Notes under the pieces: generated by a model | What the model was told of the DNA's origin: nothing | The model's input: only the letters and a program-made list of their open reading frames with translations | Databases searched by the model: none | Assembly (NCBI GenBank): GCA_003001975.1 | Contig: PVUG01000003.1 | Coordinates: 1-64,000, forward strand | DNA from: Martelella mediterranea | GTDB taxonomy: Bacteria; Pseudomonadota; Alphaproteobacteria; Rhizobiales; Rhizobiaceae | Length of the DNA stretch: 64,000 bases | Direction of reading: 5' to 3' | In this document: piece by piece, positions 52,246 to 61,189 of the stretch | Layout of the letters: every line of letters begins with the position of its first letter | Position numbering within the stretch: position 1 is the first letter of the stretch | Translations under genes and position numbers: made by a program

Positions 52246-53260
52246 ACACTCCCTCCTCTCGTTGAAAAACCTGTCGCTTGCCTATGGCAAGAACACCGTC
52301 GTCGACCGGCTGAACCTAGAAATCGCAAAGGGCGAACTGATTGCGCTTCTGGGGCCTTCGGGCTGCGGCAAGACCACCACCATGCGTGCCATCGCCGGGC
52401 TGATGACGCCGTCGGGCGGCGAGATCGTTCTCGATGGCCGCGATGTTACCCATGTGCCGCCGAACAGGCGCGAAGTCGGGCTGATGTTCCAGTCCTACGC
52501 GCTGTTTCCGCATCTTTCGGTGTTCGAGAATGTCGCTTTCGGGCTGAAGCTGAAGGGCATGCGCGGCAATGCGCTGACCGAGCGCGTCAATTCAGGTCTT
52601 TCGGCTGTCGGCCTTGGCGATTACGCCGACCGCCGGCCCGCCGACCTCTCCGGCGGCCAGCAGCAGCGCGTGGCGCTCGCCCGCTCGCTGGTGATGGACC
52701 CAAAAGTGCTGCTTCTCGACGAACCGCTTTCCAACCTCGACGCCCGCCTGCGCCTTGAAATGCGGACCGAGTTGCAAAGGGTCCAGAAGGAAAACAATCT
52801 GACCATGGTGTTCGTCACCCACGATCAGGCCGAAGCGCTGTCGCTGGCCGACCGCATCGTTGTCATGCAGGATGGCGCCATCGAACAGCTTGGCACGCCG
52901 GAGGACATCTATAACCGGCCGGAATCCGCCTTCGTGGCGGACTTTGTCGGCTTTGAAAACATCTTCTCGGTCAAAAACGGCAAACTGCACGGCAAGGGCG
53001 AGCCCTTCAGTCTCGACGCGCCCATCCCCGATGGGGCAAACGGGCTCGCCTGGCGCCCGCAGCTGGTGCGTCTCGGTGAAGGTCCGTTCACTGGCACGGT
53101 TATCGGCGCGGCCTTTGTCGGGCAGATGCGCGAATATGTGCTGGCAACGCCCTTCGGCCAGATCAAGGCCGATGTCGATGCCGCCCTGCCCGCCCATCCG
53201 CTCGATACCGAACTGGCCTTCGATCTGAAGATCGAAGACGCCGTTGTGCTGAAACGCTAG
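52238..53260 (+). CDS. ABC transporter ATPase (PotA-like)
   Basis: 340 residues from the ATG at 52238. Walker A GPSGCGKTT, Q-loop LMFQSYALFPHLSV, signature LSGGQQQRVALARSL, Walker [16 protein letters not shown] and H-loop THDQ, with a C-terminal TOBE domain (GLAWRPQLVRLGEGPFTGTVIGAAFVGQMREYVLAT). Completes the importer with the two permeases and the PotD-like protein. Confidence 0.95.
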   Translation: MSEHSLLSLKNLSLAYGKNTVVDRLNLEIAKGELIALLGPSGCGKTTTMRAIAGLMTPSGGEIVLDGRDVTHVPPNRREVGLMFQSYALFPHLSVFENVAFGLKLKGMRGNALTERVNSGLSAVGLGDYADRRPADLSGGQQQRVALARSLVMDPKVLLLDEPLSNLDARLRLEMRTELQRVQKENNLTMVFVTHDQAEALSLADRIVVMQDGAIEQLGTPEDIYNRPESAFVADFVGFENIFSVKNGKLHGKGEPFSLDAPIPDGANGLAWRPQLVRLGEGPFTGTVIGAAFVGQMREYVLATPFGQIKADVDAALPAHPLDTELAFDLKIEDAVVLKR

Positions 53261-53269
53261 GCCAGAACC

Positions 53270-54193
53270 ATGGGTATCTGGATCGACACCGATATGGGGT
53301 TTGACGATATCGCCGCAATCCTCACCGTTGCAGCAAGCGGGCAAGCGATTGACGGCGTGTCGCTGACCTTCGGCAATGCGCCGCTGGGTCAGGTCGAACG
53401 CAATGCCGCCGGGGCCGTCAGCGCTTTCGGGTGGACGTTTCCGGTCCATTCCGGCGCCGACCGCGCGGTGATGGGAACGGCGGAAGCGGCAACCGCCATC
53501 CTCAGCGAGGCCGGCATGCCGACGGCCGGAATGCACCTGCCGGAGGCGATGCTCCCGTCCGACCTTCCGGCATTCGCGGCCCTTTGCCGCTGGCTCGAAC
53601 GCGATGACGGGGAAAAGCGCATTCTGGCGCTTGGTCCGCTCACCAATATCGCTGCGCTTTGCCTCGCGCGGCCGGACCTTGCCGCAAGGATCACCGAAAT
53701 CGTGTGGATGGGCGGCGGCGTGACGCTGGGCAATCATACGGCATCTGCGGAATTCAATGCGCTGGCCGACCCGGAAGCCGCAGCCATCGTGCTTTCGCGC
53801 GGTGTCCCCTTCGTCATGGCGGATCTCGATTTCTGCCGAAAGATCACCATAAACATGGACGATGTGGCCGCCTTGCGCGGCAAAACCGGCCGCAACGCGG
53901 CATTGCTTGCCGACCTGACCGAGGGCTTTGTCGATATCGCCCGCAAGCGTGGACGAACGGAAATGGCGTTTTTCGATCCGGCGGCAGCGGTCGCCTTCTG
54001 CCATCCAGAATGGGTCACCCGGCAAGAGGTGCACCTTGCTTTCGAAACCGCAGGACAACTGACGCGCGGGCGCAGCGTGGTTGAAACCCGCGCCCACAAG
54101 GCGGAATTCAACGCCGCAATCCTGACCGATGTCGATGTGAAGGCCGCACATGACGCCATCCTGTCGGCCCTTCTGGCGGAGGCGGGCCGATGA
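53270..54193 (+). CDS. Inosine-uridine-preferring nucleoside hydrolase family protein
   Basis: 307 residues. The calcium-binding N-terminal motif of the IUNH family is IDTDMGFDDIAAI, with GPLTNIAALCLARPDL and IVWMGGGV further on. It hydrolyses ribonucleosides to ribose and free base in the cytoplasm. It follows the transporter genes and overlaps the adenine deaminase gene by 4 bases, so imported nucleosides would be split and the adenine passed on. Confidence 0.93.
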   Translation: MGIWIDTDMGFDDIAAILTVAASGQAIDGVSLTFGNAPLGQVERNAAGAVSAFGWTFPVHSGADRAVMGTAEAATAILSEAGMPTAGMHLPEAMLPSDLPAFAALCRWLERDDGEKRILALGPLTNIAALCLARPDLAARITEIVWMGGGVTLGNHTASAEFNALADPEAAAIVLSRGVPFVMADLDFCRKITINMDDVAALRGKTGRNAALLADLTEGFVDIARKRGRTEMAFFDPAAAVAFCHPEWVTRQEVHLAFETAGQLTRGRSVVETRAHKAEFNAAILTDVDVKAAHDAILSALLAEAGR

Positions 54194-55935
54194 GTCGTGA
54201 AAAAGCAGTAGCCGCCGCGCGCGGCGATCACCCGTTCGACCTGCTGATTTCAGGCGGCACGCTGGTTGATGTTGCAACCGGCGAACTCAGAAAGGCCGAT
54301 ATCGGCATTTCCGGTTCTCTCATTGCAGCCGTGTTGCCCCCCGGCAGCCGCACCGATGCCAAGCAGCATCTCGACGCAACGGGGGCATTCGTTTCTCCGG
54401 GGCTTATCGACATGCACATGCATATCGAAAGCTCGATGGTCACACCGGCAACCTATGCCCGGGCCATGCTTGCACGCGGTGTGACGGCCATCGTCTGGGA
54501 CCCGCACGAACTGGCCAATGTTGCAGGCCTCGATGCCGTCGACTGGGCAATCGCGGCAAGCCGCGGCCTGTCGCTGGAAGCCATCGTTCTGGCCCCGTCC
54601 TGCGTGCCCTCCGCCCCCGGCCTGGAACGCGCCGGCGCCGATTTCGGCCCCGATATCATGACCGAACTGCTCGCCAGACCGGAAATCGGCGGCATCGCCG
54701 AGGTCATGAATATGGAGGGTGTGATTTCCGGCGATCCGCGCATGAGCGGCATTGTCAGCGCCGGGCTTGCTGCACAAAAGCCGGTCTTCGGCCATGCGCG
54801 CGGGCTTTACGGCGACAGGCTTGCAACCTTCATGACGGCGGGCGTTTCCTCCGATCATGAACTGACCTCCGGCGATGATCTGCTGGAAAAGCTGCGTGCC
54901 GGACTGACCATCGAGCTGCGGGGTTCGCACCCCTATCTGCTGCCCGGCTTTGTCGAGACACTGAAATCGCTCTCCATCTGGCCGCAGACACTAACGCTGT
55001 GCACCGATGATGTATTCCCCGACGACCTGCTTGAAAAAGGCGGTCTGGATGCCCTGATCCGCACGCTTGTCGAACTCGGCCTGCCGCCGGGACAGGCATT
55101 GCAGGCGGCAACGCTGAATGCGGCACAACGGCTCAGGCGCGACGACCTCGGCCTTGTCGCCGCCGGTCGCCGGGCCAATATCGCCATATTCGACGATCTG
55201 GAGCGCTTTTCCGCACGTCACGTTATCGCAGATGGCAGGCTCGTTGCCTCATCCGGCAGGATGCTGGCAGAGATCGCCGACCATCCGGCGGACGTGCTGA
55301 GAAAATCGATGAAAGCCGAAGCGCTGTCGCCGGATGATTTTCGGGTGAAATCCAACGGCAACCGGGTGGAAATCGCCACAATCGATCAGCCGCGTTTCAC
55401 GCGCTGGGGCAAGGCTGAAGCCCTTGTCCGCGACGGCACCGTTGTCCCGCCGGAAAATGTGACCCTGATCAGCGTTATCCACCGCCACGGCAAGGCCCCG
55501 GCTGTACCGAAAACCGGCTTCCTGCGCGGCTGGGGACAATGGCGCGGCGCCTTTGCCACCACCGTCTCCCATGACAGTCACAATCTGACGGTCTTCGGGC
55601 AGGACCCGCACGACATGGCCATCGCAGCCAATGCACTGATCGAAAGTGGTGGCGGCATGGCCGTTGTGGCCGATGGCGAACTGAAAGCGCTTCTGGCGCT
55701 TCCGCTTCTCGGCCTGATTTCGGATGCACCGCTTGAAACCGTTGCCCGCGATTTTGAAGCGGTGCGCGCTGCTGCCGGAACGATTGCCGACTGGGAACCG
55801 CCCTATCTGACCTTCAAGGCGCTGGTCGGCGCAACGCTTGCCTGCAATTCCGGCCCGCACCAGACCGATATGGGCATTGCCGATGTTGAAGCCGGAACCG
55901 TGCTGGAAAGCCCGGTGCTCAGGATTATCGACTAG
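54190..55935 (+). CDS. ade: Adenine deaminase (Ade family)
   Basis: 581 residues, the usual size of bacterial adenine deaminase. The amidohydrolase part carries GAFVSPGLIDMHMHIESSMVTPATYARAMLARGVTAIVWDPHELANVAG and TAGVSSDHELTSGDDLLEKLRAG with the metal ligands; the C-terminal Ade domain has GKAPAVPKTGFLRGWGQWRGAFATTVSHDSHNLTVFGQDP. It turns adenine into hypoxanthine and ammonia. Last gene of the LacI-controlled operon. Confidence 0.93.
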   Translation: MSREKAVAAARGDHPFDLLISGGTLVDVATGELRKADIGISGSLIAAVLPPGSRTDAKQHLDATGAFVSPGLIDMHMHIESSMVTPATYARAMLARGVTAIVWDPHELANVAGLDAVDWAIAASRGLSLEAIVLAPSCVPSAPGLERAGADFGPDIMTELLARPEIGGIAEVMNMEGVISGDPRMSGIVSAGLAAQKPVFGHARGLYGDRLATFMTAGVSSDHELTSGDDLLEKLRAGLTIELRGSHPYLLPGFVETLKSLSIWPQTLTLCTDDVFPDDLLEKGGLDALIRTLVELGLPPGQALQAATLNAAQRLRRDDLGLVAAGRRANIAIFDDLERFSARHVIADGRLVASSGRMLAEIADHPADVLRKSMKAEALSPDDFRVKSNGNRVEIATIDQPRFTRWGKAEALVRDGTVVPPENVTLISVIHRHGKAPAVPKTGFLRGWGQWRGAFATTVSHDSHNLTVFGQDPHDMAIAANALIESGGGMAVVADGELKALLALPLLGLISDAPLETVARDFEAVRAAAGTIADWEPPYLTFKALVGATLACNSGPHQTDMGIADVEAGTVLESPVLRIID

Positions 55936-55940
55936 AGCGT

Positions 55941-55958
55941 CGGGCGATCAATCGCCCG
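55941..55958. terminator. Short hairpin between convergent genes
   Basis: CGGGCGAT-CA-ATCGCCCG, a perfect 8-bp stem between the adenine deaminase stop and the M20 gene end. No T run. Confidence 0.5.
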
Positions 55959-55965
55959 GCATCCA

Positions 55966-57168
55966 TCACGCCGCATTGGCCGGCAGTTCCGTTTCGGCAA
56001 GGCGCACCCAGTAGGCGGCGCCATAGGCGATGGCGTCGTCGTTGAAATCATAGGCCGTGTTGTGGTGGAGCGCACCATCGATGGCCGGTCCATTGCCGAG
56101 CCAGACATAGCATCCCGGCACTTCATTGCCGAAAAAGGCGAAGTCGTCGCCTGCCGTCGAAGGCGGAAAGGCAGTGCGCAGCTTTTCTCCGAACACGTTT
56201 CCGGCTGCCTTCAGGGCGGTCTGCGTCGGTTCCGCCGCGTTGATCACCGGCGGTATGCGGCGGATGAACCGGTAGTCGGCTTCAATGCCGAATGATGTGG
56301 CCATGCCCTGCGCCAGCCGGCCGATTTCGGTCTCGAGCTGGTCACGGGTTTCGGCGGAATAGGCCCGCGCCGTTCCGCCGATTTCAACGATATCCGGGAT
56401 CACATTGAGCGCCTTCGGATCGCCGGCCTGAAGCGAACAGGCAGAGACAACGGCAGGCTGAAGCGGATCAACCACGCGCCCGACAATCGTCTGCAGCGAC
56501 GCGATGAAATGACCGGCGGCCGTGACCGGGTCACGCCCGAGATGCGGCTTGGCACCATGCGTGCCTGTGCCCCTGAAGGTTACGAGCCAGCTGTCGGACG
56601 AGGCAAGTTGAGGCCCCTCGACCACCGCCATCTCGTCAACGCCAAGACCCGGCATATTGTGCAGCCCGTAGACCGCATCACAGGGAAATTGCTCGAAGAG
56701 CCCATCTTCGACCATTTTTTTCGCGCCGCCCCGCCCTTCTTCGGCAGGCTGGAAAATGAAATGCACCGTTCCGGAAAAACTCTTCGAGCGCGCCAGACAG
56801 CGCGCAGCCGCCAGCAGCATGACCGTATGTCCATCATGCCCACAGGCATGCATCTTTCCCGGCGTCTTGCTCTTATAGGGGCGATCCGCCGTTTCCGGCA
56901 TGGCGAGCGCATCCATATCGGCGCGCAGGCCGATGGCACGATTGCCGTCTCCTGCCCTCAGCGTACCGACGACACCGGTTCCGCCAAGTCCGCGATGAAC
57001 AGCGATCCCGTCTTCGGCCAGCAGTTTCGCGACGATATCGCTGGTGCGTTCTTCTTCAAAGCCAAGTTCGGGATGGGCATGCAGGTCGCGGCGAAGCTCT
57101 GTCCAGAATGCAAGATCCTCACCGATCGCGGTCATCACGGCTTCGACAGAATTACGGTGCGCATTCAT
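55966..57168 (-). CDS. M20-family amidohydrolase (HipO/AmhX type)
   Basis: 400 residues from the ATG at 57168. WTELRRDLHAHPELGFEEERTSDIVAKLLAEDGI begins the peptidase domain, KMHACGHDGHTVMLLAAAR holds the metal-binding Cys-x-His-Asp site, and FQPAEEGRGGAKKMVEDG and GKPHLGRDP-like GAKPHLGRDPVTAAGHFIAS mark the catalytic and lid regions. Relatives cleave N-acyl amino acids, indole-3-acetyl amino acids or hippurate. The neighbours do not fix the substrate. Convergent with the purine operon. Confidence 0.92.
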   Translation of the reverse strand: MNAHRNSVEAVMTAIGEDLAFWTELRRDLHAHPELGFEEERTSDIVAKLLAEDGIAVHRGLGGTGVVGTLRAGDGNRAIGLRADMDALAMPETADRPYKSKTPGKMHACGHDGHTVMLLAAARCLARSKSFSGTVHFIFQPAEEGRGGAKKMVEDGLFEQFPCDAVYGLHNMPGLGVDEMAVVEGPQLASSDSWLVTFRGTGTHGAKPHLGRDPVTAAGHFIASLQTIVGRVVDPLQPAVVSACSLQAGDPKALNVIPDIVEIGGTARAYSAETRDQLETEIGRLAQGMATSFGIEADYRFIRRIPPVINAAEPTQTALKAAGNVFGEKLRTAFPPSTAGDDFAFFGNEVPGCYVWLGNGPAIDGALHHNTAYDFNDDAIAYGAAYWVRLAETELPANAA

Positions 57169-57317
57169 GAAATTCAGGCCTTTCAGTCGCAAGATGTGGC
57201 GACCGGACTAGAGTGTCCGGTTTGATCCGGCACCTTATTATCACCGATTTTCCAAGAGCACACGGCCAGGCGCAATCAGAACCACAAGGTTCATCACAAT
57301 CGCCGGATTGTCAGGAC

Positions 57318-57536
57318 TTATTGCGGGCCATTTCCAGGCTCGATTGTCGACAGCAGAGCCTGATCGTAATCGACCCCCACCAGCTTGAGCACGACAAGAA
57401 TAACAATCAGAACAACGACAATCCAGAAAGGCTTCCGGTTATACAAAGGAGTCGGACGGAAGCAGTAAGAACAGGCCTTCGTTCCAAAACGCAGTTGATG
57501 ATGACATGAACATTTGAACAATCTGAGATTTTTCAA
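57318..57536 (-). CDS. Small zinc-ribbon membrane protein (72 aa)
   Basis: From a TTG at 57536: LFKCSCHHQLRFGTKACSYCFRP gives a CxC plus CxxC four-cysteine knuckle, followed by a single clear membrane span (FWIVVVLIVILVVLKLVGV, about 38-56) and a short polar tail. The composition is exactly what a small single-pass zinc-ribbon protein looks like, and the frame ends cleanly. The start lacks a strong ribosome site. Function unknown; the ribbon would face the cytoplasm. It sits in an otherwise gene-poor stretch. Confidence 0.55.
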   Translation of the reverse strand: MKNLRLFKCSCHHQLRFGTKACSYCFRPTPLYNRKPFWIVVVLIVILVVLKLVGVDYDQALLSTIEPGNGPQ

Positions 57537-57541
57537 CTTCG

Positions 57542-58223
57542 ACCCGAACCCTTTTTTTTTCGAAGCCGTTGTCCGGCAACTGCTTCTTCTGTTTTTTAGT
57601 CATCCGCCGCGGCGTTATCTCTGCTCTCTGCCGGAAGCCTCATCACGCGCCTCCAATCAAGACAGCAGCTACGCCTTTATTAAACGCGCGATTAACACGA
57701 TTGGTTCCCTGAAAAAAAGAAAAATCGCCGGTCAAAGTTAGTAAATCCGCCTGATAACGCTATCTAGCAGACCTTGCATAACGCAAAGATATAAAACTAT
57801 AAGTATTATAATTGTTGAGACACACAACCCTTACATGAAACTTTAAAATATGAATTACATTGTATTCAATCACACCTGCTTCTAACGTCATTCAATATCT
57901 ATTTTTATTTATTTTATCATTTCATGACGATATCGATCAGTAACTACAAGAGACCAAATATACTCATTTTCCATTCCCTCATCGGGAAATACCTAATGCC
58001 ATGAATCCGGTTGGCGGATTGCGCAGGCGCGCGCTATCCGGATAGGGCATCGCGGCGGCGTCCGGTGTTTGTATGAGCACGACCAGAAGCAAACGCGAAG
58101 CAGGTCCATCAACATGCTTCTGCATACGGATCAGGCTTTTCTTGGCGGGCTGCGCGACGTATGCTCATTTTCAAAGACAATCACGCGCTGACGCGCCGTC
58201 AGCCGGAACAGGACAGAACCATC
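57542..58223. other. Gene-poor, AT-rich stretch
   Basis: Between the small membrane protein and the GNAT gene. 57660-58000 is strikingly AT-rich for this chromosome, with runs such as TTTTTATTTATTTTATC, and no reading frame I would trust. The frame at 57514-57741 on the plus strand has an implausible composition. The segment may be a relic of transferred DNA or a promoter-rich spacer. Confidence 0.55.
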
Positions 58224-59063
58224 ATGCAGCCCAAAATCCGTGTTCTGGACCTTTCCGAAATCGAAATCCTTCTCGACTGGGCAGCGGACGAAGGCTGGAA
58301 CCCCGGGATTTCCGACGCCGCCCCCTTCCAGGTAGCTGATCGCGAAGGCTTTTTCGGCTGTTTTGTCGACGGCGCCATGGTCTCCGGCATTTCCGCGGTG
58401 GCCTATAGCGCCGGCTTTGGTTTCATCGGGCTTTACATCACCCGGCCCGATATGCGCGGCAAAGGCTACGGCCGTCTGGTCTGGGACAAGGCGATGACCT
58501 ATCTCGGCAAGCGCACGATCGGTCTCGACGGCGTACCGGAACAGCAACCAAACTATGCCCGGATGGGGTTTACCGCCGATTATGGCACGGCCCGCTGGAG
58601 CGGCGTGATCGATGCCGCACTCTGTTCCGGCCATGCCGACAGCCGGAGCATTGAGGAGGCGGACCTGGACCACCTGTCGGCATTCGATACCGCCTTCTTT
58701 CCCGCCCCTCGAAAAGCGTTCCTCAAGGCCTGGATCGAAGCTGCCGAAAGCGCCCGACTGATCGAGCGGGACGGCGAGATTTTCGGCTATGGCGCCGCCA
58801 GAAAATGCCGCGACGGTTACAAGATCGGGCCGTTGTTTGCCAAGACACCGCAGGCCGCAAAGGCGCTTCTGGCAGGACTGGTTACCGACATCAAAGACCA
58901 GCGGATCGATATCGACGTACCGGTGATGCAACTCGGCTTCATCACATGGCTGGAAGCTGCGGGCCTGACCAGAGGGTTCGAAACCGCACGGATGTATCGC
59001 GGGTCAAAACCGGACCTGCACATGGCCGGTGTTTTTGCCGTCACCAGCCTCGAGCTGGGATAG
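58224..59063 (+). CDS. GNAT-family N-acetyltransferase with a C-terminal second domain
   Basis: 279 residues from the ATG at 58224. The first 130 residues are a GNAT domain (FIGLYITRPDMRGKGYGRLVWDKAMTYLGKRTIGLDGVPEQQPNYARMGFTADY). The second half (DLDHLSAFDTAFFPAPRKAFLKAWIEAAESARLIERDGEIFGYGAARKCRDGYKIGPLFA) is the YitH/acetyltransferase_18-type partner domain. Two-domain proteins of this kind are common, but their substrates are mostly unknown. Convergent with the PAP2 gene. Confidence 0.9.
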   Translation: MQPKIRVLDLSEIEILLDWAADEGWNPGISDAAPFQVADREGFFGCFVDGAMVSGISAVAYSAGFGFIGLYITRPDMRGKGYGRLVWDKAMTYLGKRTIGLDGVPEQQPNYARMGFTADYGTARWSGVIDAALCSGHADSRSIEEADLDHLSAFDTAFFPAPRKAFLKAWIEAAESARLIERDGEIFGYGAARKCRDGYKIGPLFAKTPQAAKALLAGLVTDIKDQRIDIDVPVMQLGFITWLEAAGLTRGFETARMYRGSKPDLHMAGVFAVTSLELG

Positions 59064-59081
59064 AGGACAACCGGCACTCTG

Positions 59082-59840
59082 TCATCGCCGCTGCGGCAGC
59101 CCCTTGTGCGGAATGGCGAACAGCAGGCGGTAGCGGGCAAAGATCACGGCCACCAGCACCGCGATCCAGGCACCATAAAAAATGCCTGCGGAAATATCGC
59201 TCGGATAATGCGCGCCGACAGCAACGCGGGCAAAGGCGAAAAAGATGGCAAGACTTGCGAAAACCGGACCAAGCCGGGGAAAAAGCAGCGCCAAAGCGGC
59301 AAACACCGCGCCCGAGGTGGTGGCGTGGCCGGAGGGAAAGCTTGCATAATCATAGGCCCAGCCGCCGACCTTGAAATGCAGATCGCCGACACTGTCGAAG
59401 AGCGTTGGTCGCGCCCGGCCGATCAACCGTTTCACCACATTGACCGTCGCACTCGCCAGCGCAACCGTGGCAAATATATAGCAGGCCTGATGGAAAAGAC
59501 GCACGCCGCGATACCAGGCCGCAATTGTCGGCGCCCGTGCGACAAAACCCAGCGCAGCAAGGGCCACAATGCCGCTTGCAGTCAGAATCCAGGGCGCGGT
59601 TGTCAGGTCCGTCAGTCCCGTCGCGGCCTTCTGGAAAGTGGCCGACATGGCGTCTCTGGCAACAGCGACCGGACCGTCCAGCGCCAGCACGGACAGGATC
59701 ACCATGGTGACCGCCGGTAAAAGAAACCAGGGCCAGCGGGTCGAGGTCAGGGAAAACGGCGTTGCCGCCATTGTCCGTTTCCGGAAAAGACGGGGCATGG
59801 ACTGGCCGGGGACAGGGAGAGATCGGTGCGTTTTCTTCAT
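59082..59840 (-). CDS. PAP2-superfamily membrane phosphatase
   Basis: About 252 residues from the ATG at 59840; an ATG at 59771 is an alternative because GGAAACGG lies just before it. The three-part phosphatase motif is complete: KRLIGRARPTLF, SFPSGHATTSG and ARVAVGAHYPSDISAG. Six membrane segments are visible. Members dephosphorylate undecaprenyl diphosphate, phosphatidylglycerophosphate or lipid A at the inner membrane; sequence alone does not decide which. Confidence 0.9.
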   Translation of the reverse strand: MKKTHRSLPVPGQSMPRLFRKRTMAATPFSLTSTRWPWFLLPAVTMVILSVLALDGPVAVARDAMSATFQKAATGLTDLTTAPWILTASGIVALAALGFVARAPTIAAWYRGVRLFHQACYIFATVALASATVNVVKRLIGRARPTLFDSVGDLHFKVGGWAYDYASFPSGHATTSGAVFAALALLFPRLGPVFASLAIFFAFARVAVGAHYPSDISAGIFYGAWIAVLVAVIFARYRLLFAIPHKGLPQRR

Positions 59841-59860
59841 GCGCACCAATTTAGAGGATC

Positions 59861-59886
59861 GGCGCCGGTTTGGAAGGACCGGCGCC
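59861..59886 (-). terminator. Hairpin after leuB
   Basis: GGCGCCGGT, 8-base loop, ACCGGCGCC, 10 bases beyond the leuB stop on the minus strand. A 9-bp perfect stem without a T run. Confidence 0.6.
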
Positions 59887-59896
59887 AAAGGATTGT

Positions 59897-61012
59897 TCAG
59901 GCAGCCAGCTTTCCGGCAAAGGCATCAACCACGGCATCGCCCATGGCCGCGGTTCCGACCTTGCGGCAACCTTCGGCCATGATGTCTCCGGTGCGAAGCC
60001 CGTCTTCCAGCACCTGTGCGATCGCGGCATCCAACGCTTCAGCTTCCTTGATCATGTTGAAGGAGTAGCGCAGGCACATGGCAAACGAGGCGATCATTGC
60101 CAGCGGATTGGCAATCCCCTGGCCGGCGATATCCGGTGCGGAGCCGTGTACGGGTTCATACATCGCCTTGCGCTTGCCGGTCGCCGGATCTTCCGCGCCG
60201 AGCGAAGCCGACGGCAGCATGCCGAGCGAGCCTGTCAGCATGGCAGCAACGTCAGAGAGGAGATCGCCGAAGAGATTGTCGGTGACGATCACGTCAAACT
60301 GCTTGGGCGCGCGCACCAGCTGCATGCCACCGGCGTCAGCCAGCATGTGCGAGAGCGTGACATCCTTGTATTTCTCATCGTGAACGCGATTGACGACCTG
60401 GTTCCAGAACAGGCCCGACTTCATCACATTGCGCTTGTCCATCGAGCAGACGCGATTGTCGCGGGTGCGTGCCAGTTCGAAGGCGACGGCTGCGATACGC
60501 TCGATTTCGTAGGTATCGTAAACCTGCGTATCGATGGCGCGCTGCTGGCCGTTTTCCAGATCGATGACTTCCTTCGGCTCGCCGAAATAGACACCGCCGG
60601 TCAGCTCACGCACGATCAGAATATCAAGGCCTTCAACCAGTTCCGGCTTCAGCGACGAAGAGGCGGCCAGCGCCGAATAGCAGATGGCCGGGCGCAGATT
60701 GGCGAAAAGCTGCATATCCTTGCGCAGGCGCAGCAGGCCGGCTTCCGGGCGCACATCGTAGGGAACGCTGTCCCATTTCGGACCGCCGACAGCGGCAAGG
60801 ATAACGGCATCGGCAGCCATGGCGCGGGCCATATCGTCATCGGAAATCGCGACGCCATGGGCATCATAGGCAGAACCGCCGACAAGGCCCTTTTCGATCT
60901 CGAAACCGGCATCGGCCTTCGTATTCATGAAGGCGATGACCTTTTCAAGTTCCGCGGTGATTTCCGGACCGATACCGTCGCCGGGCAGAAGAAAGAGTTT
61001 ACGATGGCTCAA
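59897..61012 (-). CDS. leuB: 3-isopropylmalate dehydrogenase
   Basis: 371 residues. [19 protein letters not shown] opens the enzyme; [57 protein letters not shown] and [30 protein letters not shown] are LeuB signatures, and [18 protein letters not shown] binds NAD. It oxidises and decarboxylates 3-isopropylmalate in leucine synthesis. Stands alone here, without leuC/D. Confidence 0.98.
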   Translation of the reverse strand: MSHRKLFLLPGDGIGPEITAELEKVIAFMNTKADAGFEIEKGLVGGSAYDAHGVAISDDDMARAMAADAVILAAVGGPKWDSVPYDVRPEAGLLRLRKDMQLFANLRPAICYSALAASSSLKPELVEGLDILIVRELTGGVYFGEPKEVIDLENGQQRAIDTQVYDTYEIERIAAVAFELARTRDNRVCSMDKRNVMKSGLFWNQVVNRVHDEKYKDVTLSHMLADAGGMQLVRAPKQFDVIVTDNLFGDLLSDVAAMLTGSLGMLPSASLGAEDPATGKRKAMYEPVHGSAPDIAGQGIANPLAMIASFAMCLRYSFNMIKEAEALDAAIAQVLEDGLRTGDIMAEGCRKVGTAAMGDAVVDAFAGKLAA

Positions 61013-61189
61013 GGAAGCCTCCCATTTTGCTGAAACCCGCGCGCTGCCCGCATGGAAGCAAAGCCCCCGGCCAGCGCATCAGTGGCGGGCCGATCATAAT
61101 CGCATCCGCCGGATCGTCGCGGTTCTAGCCCCCTGGAAGCCCCTTTTCAAGCCGGATAACCGGGTTGCGGTACACCGCGGGACGCACTG

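Noticed and set aside
57514-57741. 75-codon plus-strand frame starting MNNLRFFNFDPNPFFFEAVV
   Set aside because: Low-complexity start from a T run, overlaps the better-supported small zinc-ribbon gene, and has no ribosome site or motif.
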